From Gymnorhina tibicen (taxonomy: Eukaryota; Chordata; Aves; Passeriformes; Artamidae): 64,000 nt of DNA. The stretch is taken from the NCBI GenBank assembly GCA_013399875.1, contig VXAZ01018986.1, forward strand, positions 124,311-188,310, in the 5' to 3' direction. How positions within the stretch are numbered: the first letter of the stretch is position 1; each line of letters opens with the position of its first letter. Position numbers and translations under genes: made by a program. The notes below the pieces were generated by a model. It was not told where the DNA came from. It made no database searches and saw only the letters and a program-made list of their open reading frames with translations. Below, piece after piece: positions 22,909-36,481 of this stretch.

Positions 22909-25900
22909 TGTGATGGAAAGATCAGTACCAGACCCCACGGCAAACTAACAGTATGTGTAATAAACAAAAAGAGGTTGCTGCAAGAATGCTGAGATGTCAC
23001 TGGGCAATGAATCTAGGGGTCCAAGATGGCTGCAGCTTCCTGACCTCACTGTGAAAGTGAATTAAGTATCAGAATCACTAGAAGAAAGTTTCACAGAAAA
23101 GACACAAATCCTCCAGAACAGATTTGTGTAAGAAAAGTGGACTCCCTATATTTGGGAAAGACATTCGTATGTATAAGATAAGTAGATTCCATATAAGTAC
23201 TGGGGATAAGGAGAATACAAGAGAAGAACAGATCAGAGTAGGGACTTCTCTGAAGAGCTAATGGGTTATGTGAAACATAAGGCACAAAGAGATCTCAAAG
23301 TAAAAAGGATTTTATTCTTATAGGGAAGAAGCGAGGAAGCACACAAGAGAATGGTGAGAATAAAACCCGGAACAGTGATGACACATCCATTAAAAGCCAC
23401 AGGATGAATTTAGGCATCTAGAATATAACTGTGCAAGAAGTTGGTACTGAAAACTAAGAAAATGATGAGTTCTTGAACTCAGAATAGTTGAAGTTTCCCA
23501 AGACTTCTCATGCTGAAGACAGAACAAGTCCCAACATTAAGCTTTAGTTTATTCAAAGATAGAAAGAAAAAAACCAAAGACTTCACAGCTCCACTTTTCC
23601 TACTGAATGAAGAGCTTTTACAAGCCTTTGGTTTGCCAAGAAAGATTTCGTTACAGAGGAAGCTGTAGCCCCACATCTATGGAGATGATGCTCTGTGCTG
23701 TAGCACACAGTCCTTCAGGACTCCCTGCTATTATATCTGCCCCAGGAAGAGATTTCTATGCTTCTCTGAGCTTGCTCCCACCCACACACCTTTAGAAATG
23801 CAGACGTATTTTGCTGTGCAGGAATGGCTTTGAGATACTTTAGATATTACTCTTTTCTGGGATGCAAGTTCAGAACTCCTAAAATACAGAATTTCAAATG
23901 AAATCCATAGCACTGCTTCCTGCAGAAGCTGGACTGTCCTGGAAGGTTTTCTTCTCTGACATGGACAACTTAACTCTGAGAGGCTACAGCTACAAACAAC
24001 TAACAAAACTTTTCCAGTTATATAACAATGACCGCTCTCAATTTCTGCGTATTTTCATCTTTGGTGGGCAAGGTAAGGAAAATGGTCCTGTCGCTAGCTA
24101 GTCTTCTGCGTTGTCAATAACCAAGCACTAGGCATTGTTGAGCATGTATCATTAAAATTTTTTCCACTATCCCATAAGAGCTCTAGCTTTTAAATTCTTA
24201 TTTGCCCTATGTCCTTGGAAAGTTTCTCTTTTCACTCCTTTAGCAACGTTCCTTCATCCCCTGTTTCAGTAAGTAACTACCATCTTATAAAACCACATGA
24301 ACACTGGTATCTTTGTACACACATTCACAGTAATCGATACCAGCTATTTTTTTTCTCTGCCAACAGTCTTGACAACTTTAAACTCTACAAGAAACAACCA
24401 ATTTTAACTACGAAGTTTACATACCTATTTCTTTATGCAGCATGTATTTTATACTCAGAATAACCAGGCCACAACAGACAATGATGAAGAGGCAAGATTT
24501 TTTTTCACTGCATTTTAAAATGTCTGCAGCAAATGCCTTTTTTAGTCCTTGGAAGATTGATGATTCCATTATTTGTAGTACTCAGCAATAAATCTCTGAA
24601 TTTAGGCTAAAGTGAGCACTTTTCCCTACTTTGCATCTTCCATTACACTGTTATTAATCATGTTTAATCATTCATTTACCTCTCACTGCTACTGCACTTT
24701 GGGAGGACTGGCACATTATTGATTTTTGACTTTTACCCTTTAGAAGCTGGGTAAAGGGCTTTGCAGCCGCTTAATCAAAAGTGACATGACCAAGGGGAGC
24801 TGTAGACCTCAGGAAAATAGCAGCTAAACAACATGCCAAGTTATGATAAAATGAAATGAAGAGTCAACAAAGAAAGCAAAATATAATAAATGAAAATCAT
24901 AGCAGATAACCTCAGGAGACCAGAGACCACAGAGTACAAAGCTCTCCTCTGCCTTGCAAACCACATTGCTTGGAAAGAGGAGACCAAGATTAAGAAGCAA
25001 GTTAAAACTACAAATTCCCCCAAAAAGAAAAATGCAAAGCTATGTTCTGTTACAGAAGTGTCAGCTAAAGTAATTTGGCTCAAGTAGATTCTCAGTCGCT
25101 TATAAAGCTTTTCCCTCAGAGGAAGCATCACTTCAGCACTCCACTAGCAACTGTACCAAGAGTAACACACAATGTAATATTTTGGTAGCTGGCTTCTTCT
25201 CTGCTTACCAAACAACCCGGTATTTTTAAGAAAGTCAAAGAACTCCATTCACATCTTTTTAAAAAGTGCATATAAACTCTTAATTTCATCTAAAATATCT
25301 AGATGCATGTCTTTTGGGAAAGGCCACTGCAAACATTCCAGTGTAACTTATTTTATTGTAAGTGAAATGGGAATATGCAAGGTGTATCACCCACAGCATG
25401 ACTTTAATCTGGCACAAAGAATGCAGGTAAAGTAGTTCTGATATGAAAGGTGGCACTGCTGCAGGGGAGGTGCTGTTCCCTGGCTATGTTAACTGAATGA
25501 AGATTGTTGATAAACTGTTTATGAAAGTGAAGTTGACCTCTTAGAATGTGATAAATGACACAAGAAGCTCAAGAAAGGAAAATCAATAATGATGCATCTT
25601 TAAACATAGTACACATAAGCCTACATAAGTGCAAACAGCACGGGGTAACTCCCCATGCCAGATTTTCATCTGTCTGGCAAAAGATACTGTCAAGAAGAGA
25701 GCAGCCTTTGGAAGAAATTTGACATTGAGTATTTCAAGACTGTAACATATACACAAATTACTAGTAAATTTTCAAAGCCTTATCCTGTTATACCTACAAG
25801 TTCTCTGAATTTCCGTTTCTCACAATCTGCTACGTTTTCATGTAACTGTAACACAGGAAAATAAAATTACAATGTTGTTCAGAAAACATCAATAAGATTT

Positions 25901-28900
25901 GCAAGCTCTTGTATCAAAAAAGGAAAGTAAAAATATAAAGTGAAAGGGAAAGCATTAAAATTTAGGAAATGCTACTGTTCCTACACTGTAATTCATGTAT
26001 AGCCCACTCACTTAACTTGTACAAAAAATATTTTCACAAATGCTTCAGCATAAAGAATGCAATACCTAATACAAGGATTGTGTTTCTTAGGGTGTTCGGT
26101 GTCTTGGCAGATCAGAAGAACTATTGGTGGAAAGGCCTTCTGATCTCTGCTTTGCTGGGTTCACTGTTAAGGACAGCATATGCAAAAACTAACTGGTCAA
26201 AAAGCAAAAAGAAGAGAAAATTAAGTTATAAAAAAAACAGGATTGTTTTGCTGGTTTGTTTTTTCCCCCTCAGAAAGCTACTGGGCATGCAAATGAAACC
26301 ACGGATCATATAACCAACACTGTTTTTAGCTTTTGTGCTTGAATAGGATTGTTAAATCAGAAGGACCAATCCCACAAATCCTCAAGCCAAGCTGTGTCCC
26401 TGCTCCACATGAGAACAGTTCTTAACACATACATACACACAAAAAAGAAAATGACTTTAATTTTTTCTTAAAGGTTTTTTTCCTTTTCCTAGGGAACAAC
26501 TGTATAGTTTTTTCTCAAAATTAAATAATGTCAAACTGTCAGAAAAAGCTCAAAGAGACATTAACACATTCCAAAGTTCTTACAAGATAAGGGAGAGCAA
26601 GCAACGCGATTACAGAGATAATCCCTGTTTCTTCTGTTACAAGAATGTGTGCTCTATTTTCTGTGGTCTGTTGTCAAGAGAACTGTAAGACAGTATCCTA
26701 TAATTGTTATCATTGAATTGTGGTTTCAAATAACATTAAATGAAATTTATCTTTTTATAGTACGAAGACCTTTTTTGATATCTCTTTCTTCCTTAGTATT
26801 ATCATTACTTACAGCAATTCTGAGCAGTAGGGCCTCCTATTTACTCAAACGGAAATGTGGTGCTTCATATCTGCAATACTCAACCATTCTGACAGGCATC
26901 ACAAGAGTTTAGCATCACCTTTCAACCTTACTTCAATCAAGTAATCTCATGAGGCCTTTTACTTTGTCTGGATAGTCAGACTAGCTCGTAGTAATGCTAT
27001 GACGAACTCCAATGCAGGAGTTTTGAGGAAATTGCAGGGAAGTAACAACTGGCTCCCCAGCTATAAGCAACCTGATGAAAAGGTTACTGCTCACCAAATA
27101 CTGACCCGAAAGAAGACAAATTTCTCTATAATTTTTCCTTATTCTGCCCCCACCCCAGTTAAAAAAGAAGAATAGCAGTAATACAAATGTTTCTCACTAA
27201 TCACTATAGCACATTTGTAACCTTTATATATTTCATTTTTAAAATAAAAGTGTCTTCATCTTAATAATACTATCAATCTATGTTATGCATGATTTTCAGT
27301 TCCCCACTAGCGGAAAAAAACAGCCCCACAAGCAGACAACTACTTTTCTGATACTATGTGGTAAAGTAGTGCCAAAGTCAAATGCTGTGGAGTATAACTA
27401 CACTGTAAAAACAATCCCATTATCTCCCTGTTATATTTCATAATTTGAGTAAATTAAAGCAAAATGCTCAGTGCTCACACCAATCAGCAAGAGTAAATTC
27501 CAGTAAAACTGGTTTAATTTGGACCACTATTTTGTATAAAATACGTTAGTGTTTAAGTAATGACGCATTTGGTTGGTTGGGTTTCGTGCAGTCGATTTTA
27601 TTTTATACTGCACTGCAGGAAATCTGAGCCAAAGGAGCAGGGTAGAACATAGCCAAGATGATGGGCAAGTATTTCCTTTTTTGATGTCAAACACTGTTTG
27701 AAAATAGGAGCCAAACTTATTTGCCTATATGACTTAAAATGAATATTCACCATTCTGATTCAGTTCTAATGACTGACATGATTACAGCTCCAGGCAATGA
27801 GTTGGTCACACAGCCTAACAGTCTGAAAAGAGCAGCAGCAAAATTAATGGAAGACAGGAATGGAATAGTGGAAATTTGTTAGTCACTAAGACCCCAGAGA
27901 CCTTGAATTCCACAATTTCTGGCTGGCATCATGCACTGAATCACAGAAACATCCAGGGAGAACAAAACCAATAATGAAGTACACTGCATTGTAAGATACC
28001 CATTCTGACTACCAAACAGTTAATTCAAACCAGTGCAGTTTTGAGGATGTAACACGAAAGTATCTGAAGCTAAAATAACAAAGTGCTGGATATAATAAAG
28101 CCATTTCAGAGTGATAGTGCTGAAATCATGAAACTTGGAACAAGCAAACCCTTCTACTACACCAAACACAGAGATAAAGCTGGCCTTGCTGTTGCTGTCT
28201 CTGAGGTTACGTGATAGATTTTAAGCAATAACGAACAGCTAAATAGACAAGAGTCATGGCATATCTGGTTCTCTGTACCCAGAAGATTACTAACTTGTCA
28301 AAAATACTCATTTAGGCAAAAAGGTACCTGTGTAACATAGGCAAACAGGGAACCCCCCCTTAACTTGCTGTCGGAGCAAGTAATGCATGGGTGGCTTAGA
28401 GAAGATGTGACTATACACTTGCATTGCTCTTTCAGCGGCTATACATACATGCTTTTCTTGAGTTCAGTTGCATGCTGATGCAGACTCTGGCATAGAAACT
28501 GGAAATAGAAAAAAGAAAGCTCATTTTGGCAACAGGAGGCCTTCCTGAAAGCATAGTAACTGAACTCTGACACTACTCAGAGAATCTGAATCAACAGAGG
28601 CCATTCAATTCGACATCTGTTCAGCAAAGTTAATCACATTCAGTGTTTAAACTTTAGAGTAGACAGTGAGACGAATTAGAAATTTGAATTCTTAGCAAGT
28701 AGAATAGGAAACCATTGGCGAGTTTTTAAAAGCCAAAAATTCCCAAGGCTCCCTTAGATGAGGAAAATTTGAGACGTTTGCTTGGGAGTTTTAACTCTCC
28801 ACCCAGTCCCCTCAGTCCCAATACATTGTCCCATTAGTTGTCAAAACAAGTAAATTACTGTTCTAATACCTCCAGTATTTGAAGCCTACTTTGCTTTGCA

Positions 28901-31900
28901 TATCAGTTATTAAAACTGCTCTCTCGTGAAAGACAGATCCTTTCCCCATTTTTTCCTCATTTATAGCACTATAAGTGAACTATTTTACAAAACAAGCATT
29001 ATTTCCAATAAAGCAAATTAGCTGAGGTAGGTAAATCACTGAAACTCACTGACAAGAAGTTTTATGAATAATTAAGTAGCTGATATACAGCAACACTACC
29101 ATGAGCCTCTTACTCACATTGCTGTCTTTCTCAGCATGACACAGGCAAGACTTTTTTTCTGAGGTATAAAGAGACTCTTAATTAAATCTTCATTCTTCAG
29201 TGTACCAGGATTTATTCGTCTTTACATGAGCTCAGATTATTATATTTAATGCTAAAAATGTTAATTTTCTGCTTAAATTCACCAAATTACAGATGGGATT
29301 TCCTTACAATTATTTGTTGTTTCCAACGTCTTTAAGATACAGTGCTACGCATTCTTTAGTAGAAATTAATTGCACTACTGTTCCAGTCTTCAGAATAGGC
29401 ATCTGAACATCACCATTCTTAAAAAATTTCCATTTTAGTATATTGTTAGTATGTTGGAGTGATCTTAACCCACAGTCATGAAATGCCACGTAGTTGCCTG
29501 TGTCTTAATGACCTTAGGCTTTGAATACAATCACTGATCTTTGCACACTGCCTGTCACTTTTAGTGCTTGAGTATTGACGTTGTATCTCTTTTAGGTTCT
29601 TTTCAGCCCCTTAATGACTATGCCAATTAATAATGCATCATTCTCTCTACTCTAGCTAATTTTAATTGCTGTAATTTATGTCCCTAGACAATTTCTGCAC
29701 CACAGATGGAATCTATACTACTGTAGCTGAGTTAGAGGATCACACTCTCAAGGTCCTTAGCAGCTAAACAACACAATTTCAAGTTCATAGACATCATCTA
29801 TAATTGACACCAATTACTGTTCAAGGAAACAAGTCATGACATTACAGGTAACAAACAGATCATTTTTATGTTCTGGAGCAGTGTGGACTTCATCAGTAGG
29901 GCTTTGACAATTAATTGTAGCTTCATAGTGCTTTATGAAGATACTCAGGTGCCTTGAAAGGGAAAAATCCACCTAAAATTAGCAAAAATAGAGGTTACAC
30001 GCTTCTTTAACAAGGCCTATACTTTTACATCGATATTCTCAGAAGTACATGAACACCATCTCTGAGGTAGTATTAGAAGGCAGCATAAACACTCGGGCTT
30101 AAAGCCTGAAATAGTGCATAAGATCAACTTCAGCTTTTTATTAAAACATGTTCGCAAAGCTCATGGGCACAACGAAAATAAAGCACAAAGAAAAACTGTT
30201 TATCACTAATCTCTATTCAGCTCTATAGAAAGCCCAAAATAAAGGGTATAACCATGAACTGTGTTTGTCCCATATTAGATTATTATTCAGTTCATCCCCT
30301 TGCCAGTATTAGGGATGCTTCACAAATCATATTCCAGTGTTTCACTTAGTACAGCTTACATTGATCCATAGCCCTGTAAAGTTCAGTCCCTCTGTTTTTA
30401 CTGTCATCTCTTCTTACCTTCAATCCACTTTGTCAAAACCATAAAGCTCCTTGTGCCTGTTGTTTCTACTTCCCTTCCAAAGCCAAGCATCTTTCTGGCC
30501 TAGAACATCACATCCTAGTCTCCCCAAAAATTTTTCTCATGCACATTGGCCCCATTCATCTCTTTCCAATGGACAAAGAAACATTAAGAGAGCCTACAAC
30601 CTGTGTGTGTATTTCTAACTATGCACAGTATAATCCACTCAATTTACCCAGAAGAACCTCACACTGTACTAGAATACTTTCTCTTCTCAAGTGCACCAAA
30701 ATCCATTAAAGACATATTACAGATGTCAGTTTTGGACCAAATCACATTTCTCCTTTCATGGGGGATGAAAGGTCAGATGAATGGTTCAACATCAACAAGG
30801 TTAGAAATTCATGAAAAAATGTGTCAAAGGCTAACTTGCCTGCTACCTCAGTAGACAAATATATACACTGGATTTAACTTACTCTTACTTGGAGTTCACT
30901 GTAACACTATCGCAGATTACTTTAAGACTAGTCACCCCTCCCTGGGTTCAGTGCTGTACTGAAAGAGATTAAAGATCCTGGACATAATTAGCTATTCTGT
31001 TATTGGTATAAGTACTATATTTCATAGAGGACAAAAACATTAAAACGATCGCCCTCAAGCACAGTAATAACCATAATTCTTGCATGACAAATGTGCACCC
31101 GGTCAAACAATCAAATAAATTTACCTGTACAAGTGCCACAGACAGAGAAATTTGTCCCAGTCATCTTTAATTGATACTTTCTCTTTACACACAACATTGT
31201 TTTTTAATATACGAGATGACTAAATGAAAGATAAACTGAAAAGCAAAACTTACTGTGGCTTGCAATGCATATATCATCATTCCATTTCCAAGCACCCACT
31301 GAAGAATTTTTGAAACAGTACACATTTTTAACTAGTCTATAGTGAATTCTATTCTTGTATGCTATCCTCAGACCTCATCTAAAACACTCCATAAATTTAC
31401 TGGCACAAGTAAACAGAGTGAACATGTCACAGGTCTTTAACCTGTTTCCTTTCTTCTATTAGAAGCAAGGAACTCATTTGTTGTTAATTATTTCTAATAG
31501 CGAGGAAGGTGAAAGGCTGATACAAACAGACAAGTAGGGTCGAACAGCATTCAGGGTCCTTTTAGCTACACCTGCATACCCTCCTCTGGAACTTGAAAGT
31601 AAATCTAGCACTCAGCTGCTGAAGCCCTCCTTCTGTTGGCAAAAAACTATTTAGGTTTCTGGCAAGGCCACATAGCTCGCTCCCATGCAGAGGATAACAA
31701 AAGTTACTACAGCACTAACTACACTCATTAAGTAGAACACAATGGTATGAATGTGAAGGTTCCCACTGCTCCTACAGACTGGCCTGCGGCAGTCTTCCAT
31801 GTGACAGCAAAAGCAAACAAAACTAACCCAAAAAATTCCAAGCAGGAACAAAACAACCCTCCACCAGAAAAAGCATGCTCAATGGTGAGCAATTACACTA

Positions 31901-34900
31901 ACATTTAACTACTAATAACTTCTGCTGAATGTCCAAGAAATTAGTTAGAGCAAGGCTTTTCCTCACAGCTGATACCTATTGCTATGGTCACCATCTCCTG
32001 GGTGTTAACTGAGTATCCCAGAAACATTGTATGTGCTACACTGCAAATGAAGCCAAAGAAATGTTTCTAACAATTATGCTGTAAAATGTTCCAAAAATGC
32101 AAAGTCATCTAGAGAAATCAATCCCCCACATTCCTAAAATAATCATAAAGTTTTAATCTAAATTGTGCCACACCTATCTCCACTTTTCTGGAACAGTGCA
32201 GTAATGACACCGACTTTCAAATCCTGTAATATTCACAAAGGATTTAGATATGTTGATAGTCACTAACTTATCCAAAATAGCATTCAGGTTCACTGTTGTA
32301 CAGTGTCTGATACGCTAGTGAGAAAGTGCTGCACTCATCTGATGCAGTAAGCTCCACCTGTCCTGCGTACTGGACCCTGGAACACAGAAACCACACATTT
32401 ATGACATGGCCACATATAATGATAATATACTTGTGCAAGGGACCAAACAAATGTGCTCAATTTCACAAGCATAAAATTAAATTTAAAAGGGGTGGCTCAA
32501 CGTTTAGTATTTAATAGCAGTATAACCCTAGCTGTTAAACCAGTTGCAAACCTCATTCACTAGCACTTCAAATTCAAAACTGCAACTCTCACACAGACAT
32601 TTATCAATCCCTCTTCAGTGACAATCAGTTTTCACTCTGAAATCCCCCTGAACTTAATTTTCCAGTGAGCAGACAAATTTGCAGTTTTTGTGCTGTAACA
32701 CAGTCAAAGAGCATACATCAGTATAAGGAATTGAACCCGTGCATGTAAGAGGGACGCATTTCTTCATGAGTAACTCTTTACTAGTAACATCGTCTGCAGA
32801 AAAGAATGGGAGCCAAACACACCACTGCTTTCCATTAAAATTCCCCGCTAAAAGGGAAGACAAAGCCAGATTACTAGAAGAGTGGAGGAAATAAGCATAA
32901 TAAAGATCTGATTCTACTGAAAGGTTACACAACAGCAAAGTCAGCAGCGTGGTCTCTCTGCACGATTTAGAATTAAGCTTATGAGAGGTTTCTCTAGTAG
33001 CTCATGTGAACCACTAAGAAAGTTTTTTCTTCCTCTCTTGCCTTATCATAGTAGGAACAGCAGTAACTATGTCAACCAAAGAAAATGCCTAACATTGCTT
33101 TATATAAGAAAAAAATCCAACATCTAAAAAGCCCCTTAAATCTACTTTATTTCAGTTATGAAGGTTTGAGCATAGCCTGTACATGACTGCCAAAAAACCT
33201 GAACTGTAGCTCAGCTAAATCCAACATGCTCCAGATTCCTAAGACTGGAGGAGCTATAAAGAAGTATGCAACCACTACAACTAGCAGCTGCTTGTGCTGT
33301 AAACCATTTAGATACTATATTTATTCATGTATATATTTATATTAAAATTATAGTATTACTTCTTAATAGAACTTTTGCAGTGTTTCTCATTATCCCTACG
33401 CTTACATGCAATCAGTCTCAAAGGTTGCTCAATAACTTCCTTGGTCTACAATATAACAATTCAAGCTATGCAAGATATTCACAGAAAAATCTAAAAGTTT
33501 TGAAGGGTAAAGTTTGCTCATCTTTATTCCACTTTTTGAAATGGAGGAATTATTTTTTCTTTTAAAATAGTAACAAAAGAGTTGTTCAATTTTTTAATTT
33601 GTTGATTTGATCAAATTTTCTCACCAGAGTAATGACTACAGGGTGAGAGAACTAGAATTTTGTTTTTCTAGTAGAACATTTGATCTTTTTTATCAGGAAT
33701 TCTCTGGTGAGTAAGCAAATAATAATTTGGGGTTACAAAATATCTTTTAGAGAAGACTAAAACTACTTGACTAAAACTACTACTACTTGACTGAAAGAAG
33801 TAATTAAATGCATACTTCCCTTTATATCTTTTCTGATAAGCTTGTATGGAGATAAGATAATGATGTGATAAATACTTGTCATTCATGTGGTCACAAATGA
33901 AAAATGTTTTCAGATTTGAAATTAATTCTAAACCACTGTCTGCGCATACTTATCTCAAGATTAACTCTCAGCATATACATAAGTTACTAAACAATGAAGA
34001 ACGGATTCACAGGACATTCAGACAAAAGGAAAAATAACACATCCAATCAGAATAAAACCACTCAATTACTCCAAGAACAGGAATTCAGTAGTTTTTAGCA
34101 TGCACTGTAGTTAAACATAGAGCCAAGAGAATAGAGCCAGCACTTCCTTAATAAAGTTCTTCCAGAGATGTAGGTGTGTTATACCACCAGAGCACTGCAG
34201 AATTCAGCCCCAAAAGCCAGAGCTAGCTATCCATCTGCACATTTTAGAATGTTTGCTCTGTAACTCTACTGGAAACTTAAATAATAATTTATATGCACAC
34301 GACCTAATACTCTCCATTGCTCCACACAGCCTGAATTTATTTTTTAGTATGTATTAAAATGAATGATTCCTATTCATTTATGCAAAGAAATCCTGCTGGA
34401 AACAAAACTAGTCACTTCATTCTATTAAGAAAAGCTCACATCAGGCCTTTAAATAGACAATCCTTGACATTCACACTATATTTTGATTTCAAAAATACTT
34501 TTCTTTTGAAACAATACAGCTACTAATTATTTTTCAATTGTTAAAAAGAGTAGATTTTTTTCTAGACTCCTTTTATTGAAAATATTTTGACCTGAAATCT
34601 ACATTAACTGAAACGTCCATGCAGGACTGGGGAGTTTTTTGTGTCATTGCAACAATAGGAAAGCAATTTATATCCATTGTATTTTGGCTATTTCAAGAGA
34701 TTTAGTTCAGCCTACTACTAAAAAATTGTTTCTGCTGCAACAAATACTACTCATATCTGAGGACAGCCGCATTTGCTTAAAAATTAACACCCCAATATTA
34801 ATTTCAGAAATGGAGCAATATTTAATTGGTGTTATTTATCTTTCTGCACAGTGGTTTAATTCCACTTCCTTGTCCTTTCTGTATACTATGATGTGCCATC

Positions 34901-35537
34901 ATTAACAAAAGTTGAAATTTTCATTTTGTCTTTGTCCCCTGCATCATCACCCACAATCATGCATGAAACTATGTACAAAAATAAGAAGAAAAAGACTTCA
35001 CAAATGAAATGTCAGCCACTTGTTGTGTCCCCAAGAAAGCAGGCATTCAGAGGCATGTCCAATGTACAAGTTTCCAATAGTGACTGATTGTGTCTCTCAC
35101 ATACTACCTACAGCCAAAGGAAAACAAACTTTCATTCACTCTGATGAAGTGCAATTGTATATATTACCAGTGTAGGTAACATAGACCTGCAAGGAATATA
35201 ATGTTTGCCATAAATCTTTGTGTTACAAGCCAAAAATACCAATTAATTCTGGCCTAAAGGGTTCCTCTCCGTTTTGAAACTCTTGTATTTTGCAAGCATC
35301 CAATGTGCACACGGGGCAGAGATGCAGAGAGAAAAACAGAAAAAGGAGGAAAAAAAGACAAATATCAAGAGACTAAAACACAATACCATAGCAGGGACCA
35401 ACAGAATGTTTACTCAAGCAGAACAATGAAGAATACAGTTCCTGCATATCAGAACAATCTTGCTAGACCAATTGTAGTGATTGGGTATTTGAAGCTGTCA
35501 AAAATTACAAGCCAAGCCTAACTTCTGTATGTCATAT

Positions 35538-35562
35538 ATATACACACACACAGATTTCCTAG
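35538..35562 (+). repeat. (TA)n/(CA)n microsatellite
   Basis: ATATATATA runs directly into CACACACACA. It is followed at about 35574-35598 by a short TAAAGTAAG tandem repeat. Confidence 0.75.
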
Positions 35563-35910
35563 CTTAAGTAGGCTAAAGTAAGTATAAAGTAAGTATATAT
35601 TTCTAATGTCAATCATTTTAAACATTGTATAAGAAGTTCCAGTATCCATAAGAAACACACATTAGTAGAGATCAGTGTACTACCATTACAGAAAGGCAAA
35701 GTTAAACACATCTAAAGAAAAAAAAAAATCCCTGAAACTTCCTGTTTTTAATCTGTTACTATAGTAAGTCAATCTATTAAAAATATATAAACTGTATACA
35801 CAAGGATGCAAAATGGGTATCTAATATTAGAGATATATACCTATTCTAGATTCTCAATACCATTTGCTTCCATCAATAATTGTCTGCATGTACATAATAT
35901 CCATAAAATT

Positions 35911-36062
35911 CCCATTCCTGAAAGTGTTTAAGGTCAGGTTGATGGGGCTCTGAGCAAGCTGGTCTAATGGAAGGCATCCTTGCCCATGGCAGTGGGATTG
36001 GAACAAGATGATCTGTAAGGTCCCTTCCAACTCAAATAATTCTGTGATTCTATGATTCTACG
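35911..36062 (+). mobile_element. CR1 LINE fragment (3' end, 5'-truncated)
   Basis: Contains the CR1 3' blocks GGTCAGGTTGATGGGGCTCTGAGCA and TGATCTGTAAGGTCCCTTCCAACTC. It ends in the diagnostic repeated octamer (ATTCTGTG ATTCTATG ATTCTACG). About 150 bp remain, which is typical of severe 5' truncation. Confidence 0.95.
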
Positions 36063-36343
36063 AAAATATAAAACCCTAATTTTAAGAGCTTAGGTTATAG
36101 CAAAAGTTCGCGAGTAAAAGAACATGAACGTTCTGACATTCAGTTAGTTGTGGTTACAATACGCTCAAAGAATAACTGTTAGAAATCTCAGCATCTTTCC
36201 ATAATGCAAGAGTAAACAAATAGTCTGGTTTCAAAATGGGTTTTTCCAGAATATGGTCTGGACTATTAGTGCTAAATTAATTGATATTGATAAAGCAATT
36301 GTAGGTGTGAGAAAAGCAGACACTTATGAAGATGCTTTTCCCA

Positions 36344-36481
36344 GTCACAGAATCACAGAATATTCTGAGTTGGAAATAACCCACAAAGGTCATCAAGTCC
36401 AACTCTGAAGTGAATGGCCTATAAGGAATTGAACCACGGTGTTATTAGCACCATGCTCTAACCAACGGAGCTAATCAGATT
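36344..36481 (-). mobile_element. tRNA-Ile-derived SINE with CR1 tail (TguSINE1-like)
   Basis: Read on the minus strand, the 5' part is a tRNA-Ile relic. It has an A box (TTAGCTCCGTTGG), an anticodon region GGTGCTAATAACACC with anticodon AAT, and a B box (GGTTCAATTCC). The rest is a CR1-type 3' tail (GAGTTGGACTTGATGACC, then TTCCAACTCAGAATATTCTG, then repeated octamers). This chimera is the structure described for TguSINE1 in zebra finch. It is not a functional tRNA gene: the acceptor stem is missing and the B box CpG has decayed. The element starts 280 bp after the + strand CR1. Confidence 0.88.

Larger units (their letters stand above)
16924..35910. other. Long non-coding stretch, no recognisable gene
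   Basis: Nineteen kilobases of AT-rich sequence without a convincing exon on either strand. Frames of 60-114 codons occur at the density expected by chance. Visible items are the 22-bp tandem duplication at 22864-22908 and homopolymer runs. Some parts, for example 29560-29700, are rich in TAATTA/AATTA motifs and could be conserved regulatory elements, but this cannot be shown from one sequence. Confidence 0.55.

Noticed and set aside
36416..36478. Possible tRNA-Ile gene
   Set aside because: It lacks an acceptor stem and is fused to a CR1 tail, so it is part of a SINE and not a tRNA gene.
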